Below, piece after piece: positions 16,584 through 25,301 of a stretch of DNA of 40,704 nt (positions are counted from its first letter, which is position 1; each line of letters opens with the position of its first letter). Both the position numbers and the translations under genes were made by a program. The stretch comes from Bryobacterales bacterium. Lineage in GTDB: Bacteria > Acidobacteriota > Terriglobia > Bryobacterales > UBA6623. The stretch is from positions 1-40,704 of the forward strand of contig JAJDZN010000198.1 of assembly GCA_022824585.1 (NCBI GenBank), read 5' to 3'. Below the pieces are notes generated by a model. It was not told where the DNA came from. It worked only from the letters and a program-made list of their open reading frames with translations, and searched no databases.

Positions 16584-18719
16584 CTACGAGCGTGCCCGGT
16601 CCCAAGCGCCGAAAGTGCTGCCCTGCCCTGCCAGCTCTTCCAGTAGCGGCGCGGGGCGCCACCAGTGACCGTGAGCTGCGTGAAACTCCTTCACGCGCTC
16701 CAACACACTGGCCAAGCCCACCGTGTCAGCGTAGAACATCGGACCGCCCCGCTGCGGCGGAAAGCCGTAGCCGTACAGGTAGATGATGTCGATGTCCGCC
16801 GAACGCAGGGCATAGCCCTCCTCGAGGATGCGGGCGCCTTCATTGACCAGGGCGTAGACGAGGCGGTCGCGGATCTCGTCATCGTCGACGTCACGCTGTT
16901 CGACACCCGCCTCGGCGGCGATGCGCTGCAGCACGGCATCGACCTCGGGATCCTCGTTACGGCTGCGGTCGTCACCATAGCGGTACCAGCCCGCACCGGT
17001 CTTTTGGCCGTAGCGACCGAGCTCACACAGTGCATCCTCGGCCAATGGCCGCCGGGTGCCGGGCGGATATAGATGCGGCGCTTCCCTGCGCACCCGCATG
17101 CCGACATCCAGACCGGCTAGATCTCCCACCGCCATCGGCCCCATCGCGGCCCCGAACTCGTACATGATGCTGTCGATACGGGACGGCTTGGCACCCTCCT
17201 CGGCTAGGAACTGGGCTTCGCGCCGGTAGGGATGGAACATGCGGTTGCCCACGAAGCCGTGGCAGTTGCCGACGAGCACGCCGACCTTCCGCAAGGTGCG
17301 GGCCAAGGCCATCGAAGTGGCGACGACATCCTTGGCGGTCTCCCGGCCGCGCACGATTTCCAGCAACCGCATGACATTGGCGGGGCTGAAGAAGTGGTGC
17401 CCGATGACGTCCTGCGGACGCGAAGTCACGGAGGCGATCTCGTCCACGCTCAGAGTGGAAGTGTTGGTGGCGAGCACGGCCCCGCTGCGCGCGACGCCAT
17501 CGATCTGCTGGAAGACCTCCTTCTTCAGAGCCATGTTCTCGAAGACGGCCTCCACGACGATGTCGGCCTCTTCGAAGCCCTCCCAGCCGGTCTGGGCCGT
17601 GATCAGAGCCAAGCGCTGCTCGGCGAAGGCGGGCGTGAAGCGCCCGCGCTTGACAGAGCGCTCGTAGTTCTTGCGGATCGTCGCCATGCCCTTGTCGAGC
17701 GCCTCTTGGGTGACCTCCTTGATGCGCACGGGAATTCCGGCGTTGGCGTAGGACATCGCGATGCCACCGCCCATGGTCCCCGCACCAAGCACGGCGGCGG
17801 AACGGATCGGTCGTGTCGGCGTCTGCTTGGGGACGTCGGGAATCTTGCGCACCTGCCGCTCGGAGAAGAACGCGTGGATGAGCGCTTTCGATTGCGTCGA
17901 GAACAGGCACTCCCGAAAGATCTCGGCCTCGCGCTTGATGCCATCGGCGAACGGCAGGGTCACCGCGCACTGCACTGCATCGATGGCCTTCAGCGGCGCC
18001 ATCTGGCCCCGGCGGATCCGGCGCACCTTGGACCTGGCAGCGTCGCAGATGGCCGCCGCCGCTTCCGGCGTGCCCAAGCGCTCGTCGCGCTCGCTCGCCT
18101 TGGGGTGCGGGCCCCCGCCCGCGGCGATCTCGGCGGCAAACTCGACCGCGCCGGCCAGCAATTCCTCATAGCCGCTGCCTTCGATCACTCGGTCGACGAT
18201 GCCGTGGTCGCAGGCGTCCGCGGCCGAGATCGGATCGCCGAGAGCGCACATCTCCACAGCCTTCTCTATCCCCGCCAGGCGCGGCAGCCGCTGCGTGCCG
18301 TGAGCACCCGGGATGATGCCGAGCTTGACCTCTGGCTGCCCGACCTGGGCCGACGCCAGAGCCACCCGGTACTGGCACCCCTGGGCCGTCTCCAGGCCGC
18401 CGCCGAAGGCGGTCCCGTGGATCGCCGCGACGGTCGGCTTGGCGGAGTTCTCAAGCCGTTCGATGACGGTTGTCAGGCCCGGCCCGCTCCTCTTCTGACC
18501 AGATGTGATCTTGCCGAACTCCTTGATGTCCGCCCCTGCGATGAAGGTGCGCCCGCCCCCGATCAGCACGATGGCATTGACGCTGTCGTCTTCTCCGAAA
18601 CGCCCGACGCCAGCCAGGATGCCGTCCGGGACACCGGGGCTGAGAGCGTTCACGGGGGGGTTGTCGACCGTGATGACGCCGACGCCGCCCTCGACACTCA
18701 AACGGACCAAGTTCGACAT
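16584..18719 (-). CDS. fadJ: Bifunctional enoyl-CoA hydratase / 3-hydroxyacyl-CoA dehydrogenase
   Basis: This 711-residue protein carries out two beta-oxidation steps on acyl-CoA. Residues 1 to about 190 form the crotonase domain: AGADIKEF, the oxyanion/active-site segment [17 protein letters not shown], and [21 protein letters not shown], each with a catalytic glutamate. A linker follows. From about residue 305 comes the NAD-binding domain, [21 protein letters not shown], then [17 protein letters not shown] with the catalytic histidine and GFVGNRMF. Two C-terminal 3HCDH domains follow. A strong AGGAGG lies five bases before the ATG. The symbol is by analogy: the layout resembles FadJ/FadB and peroxisomal bifunctional enzymes. 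No thiolase gene is adjacent. A perfect palindrome lies directly upstream of the Shine-Dalgarno. Confidence 0.93.
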   Translation of the reverse strand: MSNLVRLSVEGGVGVITVDNPPVNALSPGVPDGILAGVGRFGEDDSVNAIVLIGGGRTFIAGADIKEFGKITSGQKRSGPGLTTVIERLENSAKPTVAAIHGTAFGGGLETAQGCQYRVALASAQVGQPEVKLGIIPGAHGTQRLPRLAGIEKAVEMCALGDPISAADACDHGIVDRVIEGSGYEELLAGAVEFAAEIAAGGGPHPKASERDERLGTPEAAAAICDAARSKVRRIRRGQMAPLKAIDAVQCAVTLPFADGIKREAEIFRECLFSTQSKALIHAFFSERQVRKIPDVPKQTPTRPIRSAAVLGAGTMGGGIAMSYANAGIPVRIKEVTQEALDKGMATIRKNYERSVKRGRFTPAFAEQRLALITAQTGWEGFEEADIVVEAVFENMALKKEVFQQIDGVARSGAVLATNTSTLSVDEIASVTSRPQDVIGHHFFSPANVMRLLEIVRGRETAKDVVATSMALARTLRKVGVLVGNCHGFVGNRMFHPYRREAQFLAEEGAKPSRIDSIMYEFGAAMGPMAVGDLAGLDVGMRVRREAPHLYPPGTRRPLAEDALCELGRYGQKTGAGWYRYGDDRSRNEDPEVDAVLQRIAAEAGVEQRDVDDDEIRDRLVYALVNEGARILEEGYALRSADIDIIYLYGYGFPPQRGGPMFYADTVGLASVLERVKEFHAAHGHWWRPAPLLEELAGQGSTFGAWDRARS

Positions 18720-18731
18720 GAATTCCTCCTA

Positions 18732-18759
18732 TGGCTCGGAGCCGGAACACTCCGAGCCA
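18732..18759 (-). promoter_or_regulatory. Perfect palindrome or leader hairpin before the beta-oxidation gene
   Basis: TGGCTCGGAG (18732-18741) and CTCCGAGCCA (18750-18759) form a perfect 10-bp inverted repeat with an 8-base centre. On the minus strand it ends one base before AGGAGG, and a -10-like TATAGA (18772 to 18767) lies just upstream, so the RNA would start at the palindrome. It could be the operator of an acyl-CoA-responsive repressor (TetR or GntR type) or an RNA hairpin affecting translation. No regulator gene is adjacent. Confidence 0.6.
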
Positions 18760-18817
18760 ATCAAGTTCTATAGCGTAGCCAAACCAGCGGTGCCGCAATC
18801 GCCAGAAGCGCGCGGGC

Positions 18818-19588
18818 CTAACCGCCCGATGCCGCAAGCCCCTCGATGTCGACCCGGATCTCGTCCCACGGCGGCAGGCTCTGCAGGCTGCCCATGGCGG
18901 CCAGCGCCACGTCAACCTCCTTGCCGCCGTGAGGCGGCAAGGGGTCGCTGATCACCACTTCGAACGTCGCCAGCGGCGGGGCCTGCTGACTCGCCTGCCG
19001 CACTCGAAGGAGCACTTGGACCGCTACCGACTGCGCCTCTCTGGAATGATTCGCCACAAAGGCCCGCACATGCGTCTGGAAGTCGTCGTCGTAGTACGGC
19101 CGAATGCCCGAGACCTCGATGGGTCCGCGCACGCCAATGGCGAACGTTTCGACAGGCGACACGGCCATTTCGGCCGGATCTTCCAGGCGGAGCGCCGAGA
19201 ACAAACCGCCAGGTCCGGCGGACACCACGACCGCGACGCAGACGGCCAGCGCCACCGCAGCGCCGAACACGAGCAAGTGTTTGGTCTGGAGTTCGAAGGC
19301 TCCGCGCGGCCGGCTCGGCGGCTGCGCGGCGGGAGCCTGAACCGGCTCGGCAGGAATCTGAGTCGGCTCGGCAGCGACCGGTGCCGCCGGATCGGGGGCC
19401 GGCTGCGGATCAGGGCGCGCCGGGGCCTCGACCGGGGGCGCGTGCACAGGCTGTGTCTCGTCCCCCGGCAGCACGGAGCTGTGCCGCGTGGCAGGCGCGG
19501 GCGCGGCGCCTCGCGCCGCACAGTGCGGGCATGTGACTTCGGCTACATCGACGCTGCCGCCGCATTTTGGACAGACCCAGGTGAACAT
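18818..19588 (-). CDS. Zinc-ribbon single-pass membrane protein of unknown function
   Basis: The protein has 256 residues. It starts MFTWVCPKCGGSVDVAEVTC with CPHC following, a four-cysteine zinc ribbon (C-P-K-C ... C-P-H-C). Next come about 85 residues rich in Pro and Ala, one transmembrane helix (LLVFGAAVALAVCVAVVVSAG, about residues 107-127), and a C-terminal domain of about 125 residues (VEVSGIRPYY... to ...VDIEGLAA) that looks like a beta-sandwich. The ribbon should face the cytoplasm and the beta domain the periplasm. An in-frame ATG at 19627 is possible, but the ATG at 19588 has GGAAG five bases upstream and puts the ribbon first. It lies about 100 bp upstream of the beta-oxidation gene on the same strand, so the two are probably separately transcribed. 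Function unknown. Confidence 0.75.
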   Translation of the reverse strand: MFTWVCPKCGGSVDVAEVTCPHCAARGAAPAPATRHSSVLPGDETQPVHAPPVEAPARPDPQPAPDPAAPVAAEPTQIPAEPVQAPAAQPPSRPRGAFELQTKHLLVFGAAVALAVCVAVVVSAGPGGLFSALRLEDPAEMAVSPVETFAIGVRGPIEVSGIRPYYDDDFQTHVRAFVANHSREAQSVAVQVLLRVRQASQQAPPLATFEVVISDPLPPHGGKEVDVALAAMGSLQSLPPWDEIRVDIEGLAASGG

Positions 19589-19891
19589 GCCTCTTCCATT
19601 GTGCAGCAATGCCTGTCCGGGAGGCACGGCGACCTGCAGCAGATCGAGCGCAGTTCTGCCGGTCCAAGGCGCGGAAAACGACCTTGATGTAGGGACTCAT
19701 GACTTATATCGAGGAGTCGCGAATCCTGTGACATACTGAAATCAAATGCAGCCAGCAGCAACATTGATGCGGTTTGCCTGTATTCCGGTGGCCGGGGCTC
19801 TTGCCGCCGAAGCGCTAACGCGGGCCGCTGGGCCGTGCGTTGCTTCAGAACCGTGTCTAGTAGTGGTTCGCCACTCGTCGATATAAGTCCC

Positions 19892-19912
19892 ATATAATTC
19901 GATTCGGGCTCG
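19892..19912 (+). promoter_or_regulatory. Candidate -10 region of gatB
   Basis: A perfect TATAAT (19893-19898) lies 33 bp before the gatB ATG. I see no good -35 box at normal spacing. The 21 bases starting here match those at 10583-10603 upstream of phoH at 18 positions, including a shared CGGGC just after the -10 box. The rest of the gap 19589-19931 holds no supported gene. Confidence 0.5.
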
Positions 19913-19931
19913 GTCCGCAAATCTCCAGCCA

Positions 19932-21413
19932 ATGTCCTCCTTGGATGCAGGTCTAGCGGACGAAGCTACCATCGCGAAGTACGAGCCTGTCATCGGCCTG
20001 GAAGTCCACGTCCAGCTCAAGACCGAGACGAAGATCTTTTCCTATTCGAGCCACGCCTTCGGCAATGCGCCCAACACTCAGACCGATCCCGTCGTGCTGG
20101 GGTTGCCGGGCGCACTGCCCGTGCTGAACCGAGAGGCGGTCTCGCTGGCTGTGCGCGCCTCCTTGGCGATCAACTGCAAGGTCAACCGCTACTCGCAGTT
20201 CGCGCGGAAGAACTACTTCTACCCCGACTTGCCCAAGGGCTACCAGATCTCCCAGTACGACCACCCGCTCGCCGAGCACGGCTGGCTGGACATCCAGACC
20301 GGAGAGCTTGCCAAGCGCATCGGGATCACCCGCCTGCACATGGAAGAGGATGCCGGCAAGACCATTCACGACGGATTCCCTGACTCGCACCGCTACAGCT
20401 ACGTGGATCTGAACCGGGCCGGCGCGCCGCTATGCGAGATCGTGAGCGAGCCGGACTTGCGCAGCGCCGACGAAGCGGTGGCCTACCTCAGCGAACTCAA
20501 GCTGCTGATGCAGTTCGCCCGCGCATCCGACTGCGACATGGAGAAAGGGCAATTGCGCTGCGACGCCAATGTCTCGGTGCGCCTGCGGGGCAGCGACAAG
20601 CTTGGCACGCGCTGCGAAATCAAGAACCTCAACTCGTTTCGCTTCGTCAAGCAGGCCATCCAGTACGAGATCGCGCGCCAGGCGGCGCTGCTGGAGGCCG
20701 GTGGCACCGTGGTGCAAGAGACCCGCCTGTTCAACACCACCACCGGCACCACCGCCAGCATGCGCGGCAAAGAGGATTCCCACGACTACCGCTACTTCCC
20801 CGAGCCTGACCTGCCCCCACTGATCGTCGAGGACGAGTGGTTGGGCGGGATTCGCGATGAGATCCCCGAGTTGCCGCCGGCCATGCGGAAACGGTTCGTC
20901 GAGGCCTACGGGCTGTCTGAATACGACGCCAAGGTCCTCACGCTGACGGCCGCGACCGCGGCTTACTTCGAGGCCGCGGCCAAGGCTTCCGGCAATCCCA
21001 AGATCGCGTCCAACTGGGTGCAGGGCGAATTGATGGGGGCCCTGAACGCCGCGGGCAAGGCTATCGAGGACTCCCCCGTGGGGGCGGCTGAACTCGGCGA
21101 GTTGGTCTCCTTGGTGAACCAAGGGACCCTGTCCGGAAAACTCGGCAAGGAAGTGTTCGCCAAGATGTTCGAAAGCGGCAAGACAGCCCCCGAGATCATC
21201 GAAGCCGAGGGCCTGCGGCAGATCAGCGACACGGGCGAGCTGGACAAGATTATCAGCGAGGTCCTAGCCCGGTCGGAACGCCAAGTGCAGCAGTATCGCG
21301 GCGGCAAGACAGGCGTGATCGGCTACTTCGTGGGACAGGTGATGAAGGCCACCCGGGGCCAGGCTAACCCCAAGCTGGTCAATCAGATGCTGCGAGCCGC
21401 CTTGGACGGCTGA
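19932..21413 (+). CDS. gatB: Aspartyl/glutamyl-tRNA amidotransferase subunit B
   Basis: GatB is the kinase/tRNA-binding subunit of GatCAB, which converts Glu-tRNA(Gln) and/or Asp-tRNA(Asn) to the amide forms. The 493-residue protein has the N-terminal YEPVIGLEVHVQL, FYPDLPKGYQISQYD, the family signature LNRAGAPLCEIVSEPDLRS, and the C-terminal YqeY-like tail ending in GKTGVIGYFVGQVMKATRG. The length is usual. There is no Shine-Dalgarno before the ATG. gatA and gatC are not in the window, so the subunits are encoded apart. Confidence 0.95.
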   Translation: MSSLDAGLADEATIAKYEPVIGLEVHVQLKTETKIFSYSSHAFGNAPNTQTDPVVLGLPGALPVLNREAVSLAVRASLAINCKVNRYSQFARKNYFYPDLPKGYQISQYDHPLAEHGWLDIQTGELAKRIGITRLHMEEDAGKTIHDGFPDSHRYSYVDLNRAGAPLCEIVSEPDLRSADEAVAYLSELKLLMQFARASDCDMEKGQLRCDANVSVRLRGSDKLGTRCEIKNLNSFRFVKQAIQYEIARQAALLEAGGTVVQETRLFNTTTGTTASMRGKEDSHDYRYFPEPDLPPLIVEDEWLGGIRDEIPELPPAMRKRFVEAYGLSEYDAKVLTLTAATAAYFEAAAKASGNPKIASNWVQGELMGALNAAGKAIEDSPVGAAELGELVSLVNQGTLSGKLGKEVFAKMFESGKTAPEIIEAEGLRQISDTGELDKIISEVLARSERQVQQYRGGKTGVIGYFVGQVMKATRGQANPKLVNQMLRAALDG

Positions 21414-21442
21414 CCCTCAGGCGCGGAGGCCGGTGGCGGCAG

Positions 21443-22210
21443 TCACTGCAGCAACGTGCGCACAATCGCAGCGTTGCGCTTGCTCACCGTGTATTGCAAG
21501 CCGTTGACCAGCGTTAGCAGCCAGCGGCGACTGCTCAGCGAGCTGATGCGGCCGATCTTGTCGCTGTTGACAAGAACTGCCCTGTGCACCCGCAGGAAAC
21601 TCGAGCCGGCCAGCTTGGCCGCAATGGCTGTCAGCGTCTGCGTGGCACGGTAGCGCTTGTTCTGCGTCTGGATCCAGACGATCTCTCCCGAAGCCTGAAA
21701 GGCATAGACCTGATCTAGATCTATCAGCAAGAACTCGCGCCCGTGGCAGGCGACGATCTTCGAACTCTGCCGGCCTCGCTGAGCCGCAGCGTTAACCGTC
21801 CGCGCCACACGCTCGGCGTTTTCCCGAGGGTTACTGTGGGACCTCCGAGCCCGCTGGATCGAGCGGTCGAGTCGCTCGACGCTGAACGGCTTCAACAAGT
21901 AGTCGACCGCGCCAATCTCGAACGCTTTCAGCGCGTGTTCGCTGTAGGCGGTCACGAAGACGATCGAGGGCAGTTGCCCGCGGATACCGCGAACAACCTC
22001 AAACCCGTCACGGACGGGCATCTGGATATCGAGAAGCACCAAGTCGGGATGCAGCTCTTCGATCCGCTGCATCGCGGTCAGCCCGTTCTCGGCCTCGCCC
22101 ACGATCTCGACACCCTCGATCTGGGTCAAGTCACGGCGTAGCACGTCGCGAGCAGCGCGCTCGTCGTCGACGATCAGGGTCCGCAGTGTCCGGGATGGCC
22201 CGTCGGGCAT
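21443..22210 (-). CDS. LytTR-family response regulator
   Basis: This 255-residue regulator has an N-terminal receiver domain: acidic pair in LIVDDE, phosphoryl-acceptor Asp61 in LVLLDIQMP, Thr87 and Lys108 (YLLKPF). A linker follows, then a LytTR DNA-binding domain from about residue 155 (FLLIDLDQVYAFQASGEIVWIQT, FLRVHRAVLVNSDKI). The start at 22210 is chosen because the receiver fold follows at once; an upstream ATG at 22273 adds 21 unlikely residues. Its probable partner is the LytS-type kinase encoded divergently at 23392-25206, which would phosphorylate Asp61. The targets are unknown. Confidence 0.88.
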   Translation of the reverse strand: MPDGPSRTLRTLIVDDERAARDVLRRDLTQIEGVEIVGEAENGLTAMQRIEELHPDLVLLDIQMPVRDGFEVVRGIRGQLPSIVFVTAYSEHALKAFEIGAVDYLLKPFSVERLDRSIQRARRSHSNPRENAERVARTVNAAAQRGRQSSKIVACHGREFLLIDLDQVYAFQASGEIVWIQTQNKRYRATQTLTAIAAKLAGSSFLRVHRAVLVNSDKIGRISSLSSRRWLLTLVNGLQYTVSKRNAAIVRTLLQ

Positions 22211-22490
22211 GCTGTCCGATGTTGTATCACGGCAGCCGCCGTACCACCGCACACAACGACGCGAACGGAACAATCAAGTCACTGAGCGGAACCCTAGAGC
22301 CTGTCGAGCGGGTCAGTCGGCTTGAGAGCGATGCGGGCGCCCGGTGCTGTCTGATCGTCGAAATTCGACCAAGACTGCACTGCCGTTCGGGCGGAGCGCG
22401 AACGCAGGTTCAAGACGCGGGATTGTAGGATCGCTCGTCAAATCGTGTAAGAGAGCGTACGGAACCGGTTGATGGAAGGACGATGCTACG

Positions 22491-22570
22491 TTTTATACAT
22501 CTATATACTAGACATATGAAAGATCATATACTAAACTAAACATATAAAGAACGATGATTTTACGAAATCA
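22491..22570 (+). promoter_or_regulatory. AT-rich segment with imperfect direct repeats
   Basis: Only 18 of these 80 bases are G or C, far below the surrounding sequence. Two units repeat in the same direction: ATATACTA then ACATATGAAAG (22503-22522), and ATATACTA then ACATATAAAG (22526-22549). Several TATA-like hexamers could serve as -10 boxes for the coiled-coil gene downstream, for example TATACT (22504-22509). The repeats could bind a regulator. The remaining gap 22211-22490 holds no supported gene. Confidence 0.5.
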
Positions 22571-22600
22571 GAGTTCACTCTCAATCACTGGAGGATAAAC

Positions 22601-23101
22601 ATGAAAAGCAAGCCTGCCACACCTGCAGCAGCAAGTCAGAAATCCATGGTCGCTCTACTGATCCGCCTCGGGGCCGATCCGGACGAAGCGTATAATGCGA
22701 CCGAGACCATGACGTCGGAAGCCAAGCGCGTCGCCCTAGAGCTCGTGGAGGGATCGAAGCTGCAGCTTCTGTCGCGCATCGAGGCGCTCCACGCTGCGCT
22801 CAAGGGCTTCAAGGCTGAAGTTGAGACGCGATTCGAAGCCGTCGACCACCGCTTCGAGTCAATCGAACGCGAGATGAGAACGGGCTTCAGAGGCATCGAC
22901 CAGCGCTTCGATGGAATGGAGAGGCGTTTCGACGAAATGGAAAGGCGGTTCGACAGGATGCAAGTCCAGTTCGATGGCCATCTCGCAAGCTATCGGAAGC
23001 TGCTCTTCCTGCTGGTTGTACCCGTTGCCGTAGCCATGACGGCTGGAATCGGAGCGATGCTCTGGAAGGCCATCAGCAGCGGGGCGACTGGCTTGCCGTA
23101 G
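22601..23101 (+). CDS. Coiled-coil protein with a C-terminal transmembrane helix
   Basis: I do not recognise this 166-residue protein as a named family. After a polar N-terminus, residues about 20-55 look helical (LLIRLGADPDEAYNATETM). Residues about 60-125 form a regular heptad coiled coil with the repeated pattern R-F-[ED]-x-[MIV]-[ED]-x (RFEAVDHRFESIEREM, RFDGMERRFDEMERRFDRM). A membrane helix (LLFLLVVPVAVAMTAGIGAMLW, about residues 132-153) follows near the C-terminus. It resembles tail-anchored coiled-coil proteins such as the DUF1640 group. GGAGG lies six bases before the ATG, one of the best Shine-Dalgarno sequences in the window. It lies between a response regulator and its likely kinase, behind an AT-rich segment. 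Confidence 0.75.
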   Translation: MKSKPATPAAASQKSMVALLIRLGADPDEAYNATETMTSEAKRVALELVEGSKLQLLSRIEALHAALKGFKAEVETRFEAVDHRFESIEREMRTGFRGIDQRFDGMERRFDEMERRFDRMQVQFDGHLASYRKLLFLLVVPVAVAMTAGIGAMLWKAISSGATGLP

Positions 23102-23232
23102 GCAGCTGTTCCGGAATCGCGCGACCGGGCAGGCTCCTGGGCGGAATTGTAGACGCCCAGCTCGGCTCTGGCCTCTAACGAGACGCGAGAGCTGGCAAGT
23201 TGCACATTGCACAAATCGAATCGGCCGCCAAG

Positions 23233-23259
23233 CGTGGCTGACGCGAATCGTCAGCCACG
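23233..23259 (+). terminator. Perfect 11-bp hairpin between the coiled-coil gene and the kinase gene
   Basis: CGTGGCTGACG (23233-23243) and CGTCAGCCACG (23249-23259) form a perfect stem with a five-base loop, 132 bp after the coiled-coil gene's stop and 133 bp before the kinase start. No T-run follows. It may end the upstream transcript or be a regulatory site. Nothing else is evident in 23102-23391. Confidence 0.45.
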
Positions 23260-23391
23260 ACCCGCCCGGTTCGATCTCGCTTCACCCCATCGCCCGAATA
23301 GCGTTCCGCGTGCGGCCACGGCAACAATCCGGTGAGTCCGGGCTCTCCGATTGGAAATCCGGACCGTGGAGCAATACTCTAGGTGGAGTCC

Positions 23392-25206
23392 GTGAATCAC
23401 TTTCCGATCCTGCTGAACCTGCTCGGACACACAGCCGGGATTACAGCCTTCGGGGCCTTCCTGGTGCTGCTCGTCCGGAGCCCGCGCCGGGATATCCGCG
23501 TGCCGGCAGCTGCGGCTGCGCTGGCGCTGTGCTGGAATCTCGGCTCGTTGACGGTGCTGCTGGCCGAACCGGCGGGACAGTTTCAGGCTGCCGTCTCGTC
23601 CCTGAGCCTAGCCTTCTTGAGCCTGCTGCCCTGCACGCTGCTGCACTCGGCGCTCGGCAACGAACATCGCTGGCTGGCAGCGGCTGGGTACACCGTCGGT
23701 GCGGCGGCGGCGGTGATCCACGTCACCAGCGCCTTGGGTGTGCCGGTTGCCAGTCCCGGCACGGGCCTGGCTTCGATCAACTACGGCTTCGGCTCCCTGT
23801 CGGTCATCGGCGCCGTGCTTCTGGCGCGCGGCGGGGCGCAGCGGACACGTTCGGGCATGCGAACGCTGGCGGCGATGGCGCTGTTCCTGCTGGCCCTTTC
23901 GTTCGTCCATTTCGGCCGCGCCCACGAGCCCGGAGCGTGGTTGCACGAGTTGGTATTCCACCACGCCGGCATCCCGTTGGCCCTGTTCGTGCTGCTCCAA
24001 GACTACCGCTTTCTGCTCATGGACGTATTCGTCCGGCTGGCCGGGTCGGTCCTGTTGGCGGCGGCGGCCGCGGGCGCGATCCTATGGGTGGCAGACCTGC
24101 TGGGCTTGGTGCAGGCCGCCTCTGAGACCGCGCTGGACCTGGCGGCATTCTTGGTGCTGTCCGGCTTGGCGATCTTGGCCTATCCCGCGGTCGCGCAGCG
24201 CATGGGCGCCTGGGCGGAGAACAGCCTCTTCAGGCGCAAGAACGTGCAGGCCGCCACCCGCGCCGTTGGCACTCTGAATGCAGATGGCGAAGACACATTC
24301 CTGACGGAAGCGGCCAGGGTGATCGCCGAATTCGTGTCCGCGGCGCATTGGGAGCTGTTGGGCGCAGACAGCAAGGTGCGCGTCGCGAAGCCAGAAACGA
24401 TTCCCGCGCCGGGCATGGAGGCTCTCCACGCTGCCGGTCACGGCTGGAGCGAGGCAGTGGTGCCGCTGCGAGACGGAGTGGGAGCCCAGCGTCCCTTGCT
24501 GCTCGGAGCGCGCGACGGCGGGCGTCGGTACCTGAGCGTCGATCTGGCCGATCTGGAGCTGCTCGCCGCGGCAGTCGCGAGGCGGGTCGAGGCAATGCGC
24601 CGCGGGGAGCAGGACAGCCTCTTGCGCGATTCCGAGATCGCGGCGCTGCGGGCCCAGATCAACCCCCACTTCCTGTTCAACGCCCTCAACGCCCTCAACG
24701 CGATCATTCCGGCGGGAGCTACGGCTGCCCGCGAGACTCTGTTGAACCTGGCTGACATCTTCCGCTACTCGTTGAGCAGCAAGCAGCAGCTCGTCTCGCT
24801 CGCCGACGAGATCGATATCGTGGAGGCCTACCTGCAGATCGAAAGGCTCCGCCTGGCAGACCGGCTCACCGCGCGCATAGAAATCGACGAGCGGGTCCGG
24901 TTCAACCGAGTGCCGGCGCTGTCGATCCAGCCGCTGGTGGAGAACGCGGTCAAGCACGGCGTGAGCCGCAAGGCAGATGGCGGAGAAGTGCGGGTCTCGG
25001 CCCGCGAGGATTCGGGCGGGCTGCGCGTGGAGGTGGCAGACAACGGCCCCGGCTTCGACACGCGGGCCCAGCCAGGCGGCGGCCACGGGCTGCGCAGCGT
25101 CGAGCGGCGGCTGCAACTGTGCTACGAGGGAGCGGTGGAGTTTCGAGTCGAATCCGATGCTTCCGGATCCCGCGTCGGCTTCACTATCCCGGCCGCTGCA
25201 CAATAG
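23392..25206 (+). CDS. LytS-type membrane sensor histidine kinase
   Basis: The protein has about 604 residues. The N-terminal 270 residues hold seven or more hydrophobic helices (for example AGITAFGAFLVLLV and SVLLAAAAAGAILWVADLL), giving a membrane sensor. A GAF-like region of about 130 residues follows. Next is the His_kinase domain of the LytS/YehU class, with phospho-acceptor His426 in AQINPHFLFNALNALN. The ATP-binding lobe has the N-box IQPLVENAVKHG and G-box DNGPGF. I prefer the GTG at 23392, preceded by AGGTGG at five bases; a GTG at 23383 is the alternative. It should pair with the LytTR regulator encoded divergently at 21443-22210. The stimulus is unknown. Confidence 0.88.
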   Translation: MNHFPILLNLLGHTAGITAFGAFLVLLVRSPRRDIRVPAAAAALALCWNLGSLTVLLAEPAGQFQAAVSSLSLAFLSLLPCTLLHSALGNEHRWLAAAGYTVGAAAAVIHVTSALGVPVASPGTGLASINYGFGSLSVIGAVLLARGGAQRTRSGMRTLAAMALFLLALSFVHFGRAHEPGAWLHELVFHHAGIPLALFVLLQDYRFLLMDVFVRLAGSVLLAAAAAGAILWVADLLGLVQAASETALDLAAFLVLSGLAILAYPAVAQRMGAWAENSLFRRKNVQAATRAVGTLNADGEDTFLTEAARVIAEFVSAAHWELLGADSKVRVAKPETIPAPGMEALHAAGHGWSEAVVPLRDGVGAQRPLLLGARDGGRRYLSVDLADLELLAAAVARRVEAMRRGEQDSLLRDSEIAALRAQINPHFLFNALNALNAIIPAGATAARETLLNLADIFRYSLSSKQQLVSLADEIDIVEAYLQIERLRLADRLTARIEIDERVRFNRVPALSIQPLVENAVKHGVSRKADGGEVRVSAREDSGGLRVEVADNGPGFDTRAQPGGGHGLRSVERRLQLCYEGAVEFRVESDASGSRVGFTIPAAAQ

Positions 25207-25301
25207 CCCAGGCACGCGAGGCGCTCTCAATACCGGATTCGCACCGCTGGCGAGGCCAAACATCTACCCCGGATCCGTGCGAAGATAGGTTTCAGGAAGC
25301 A

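Noticed and set aside
17232..18773. A 513-codon open frame on the plus strand opposite the beta-oxidation gene
   Set aside because: It is antisense to a gene with complete catalytic motifs, has an Arg/His/Asp-heavy composition typical of GC-rich shadow frames, and matches nothing.
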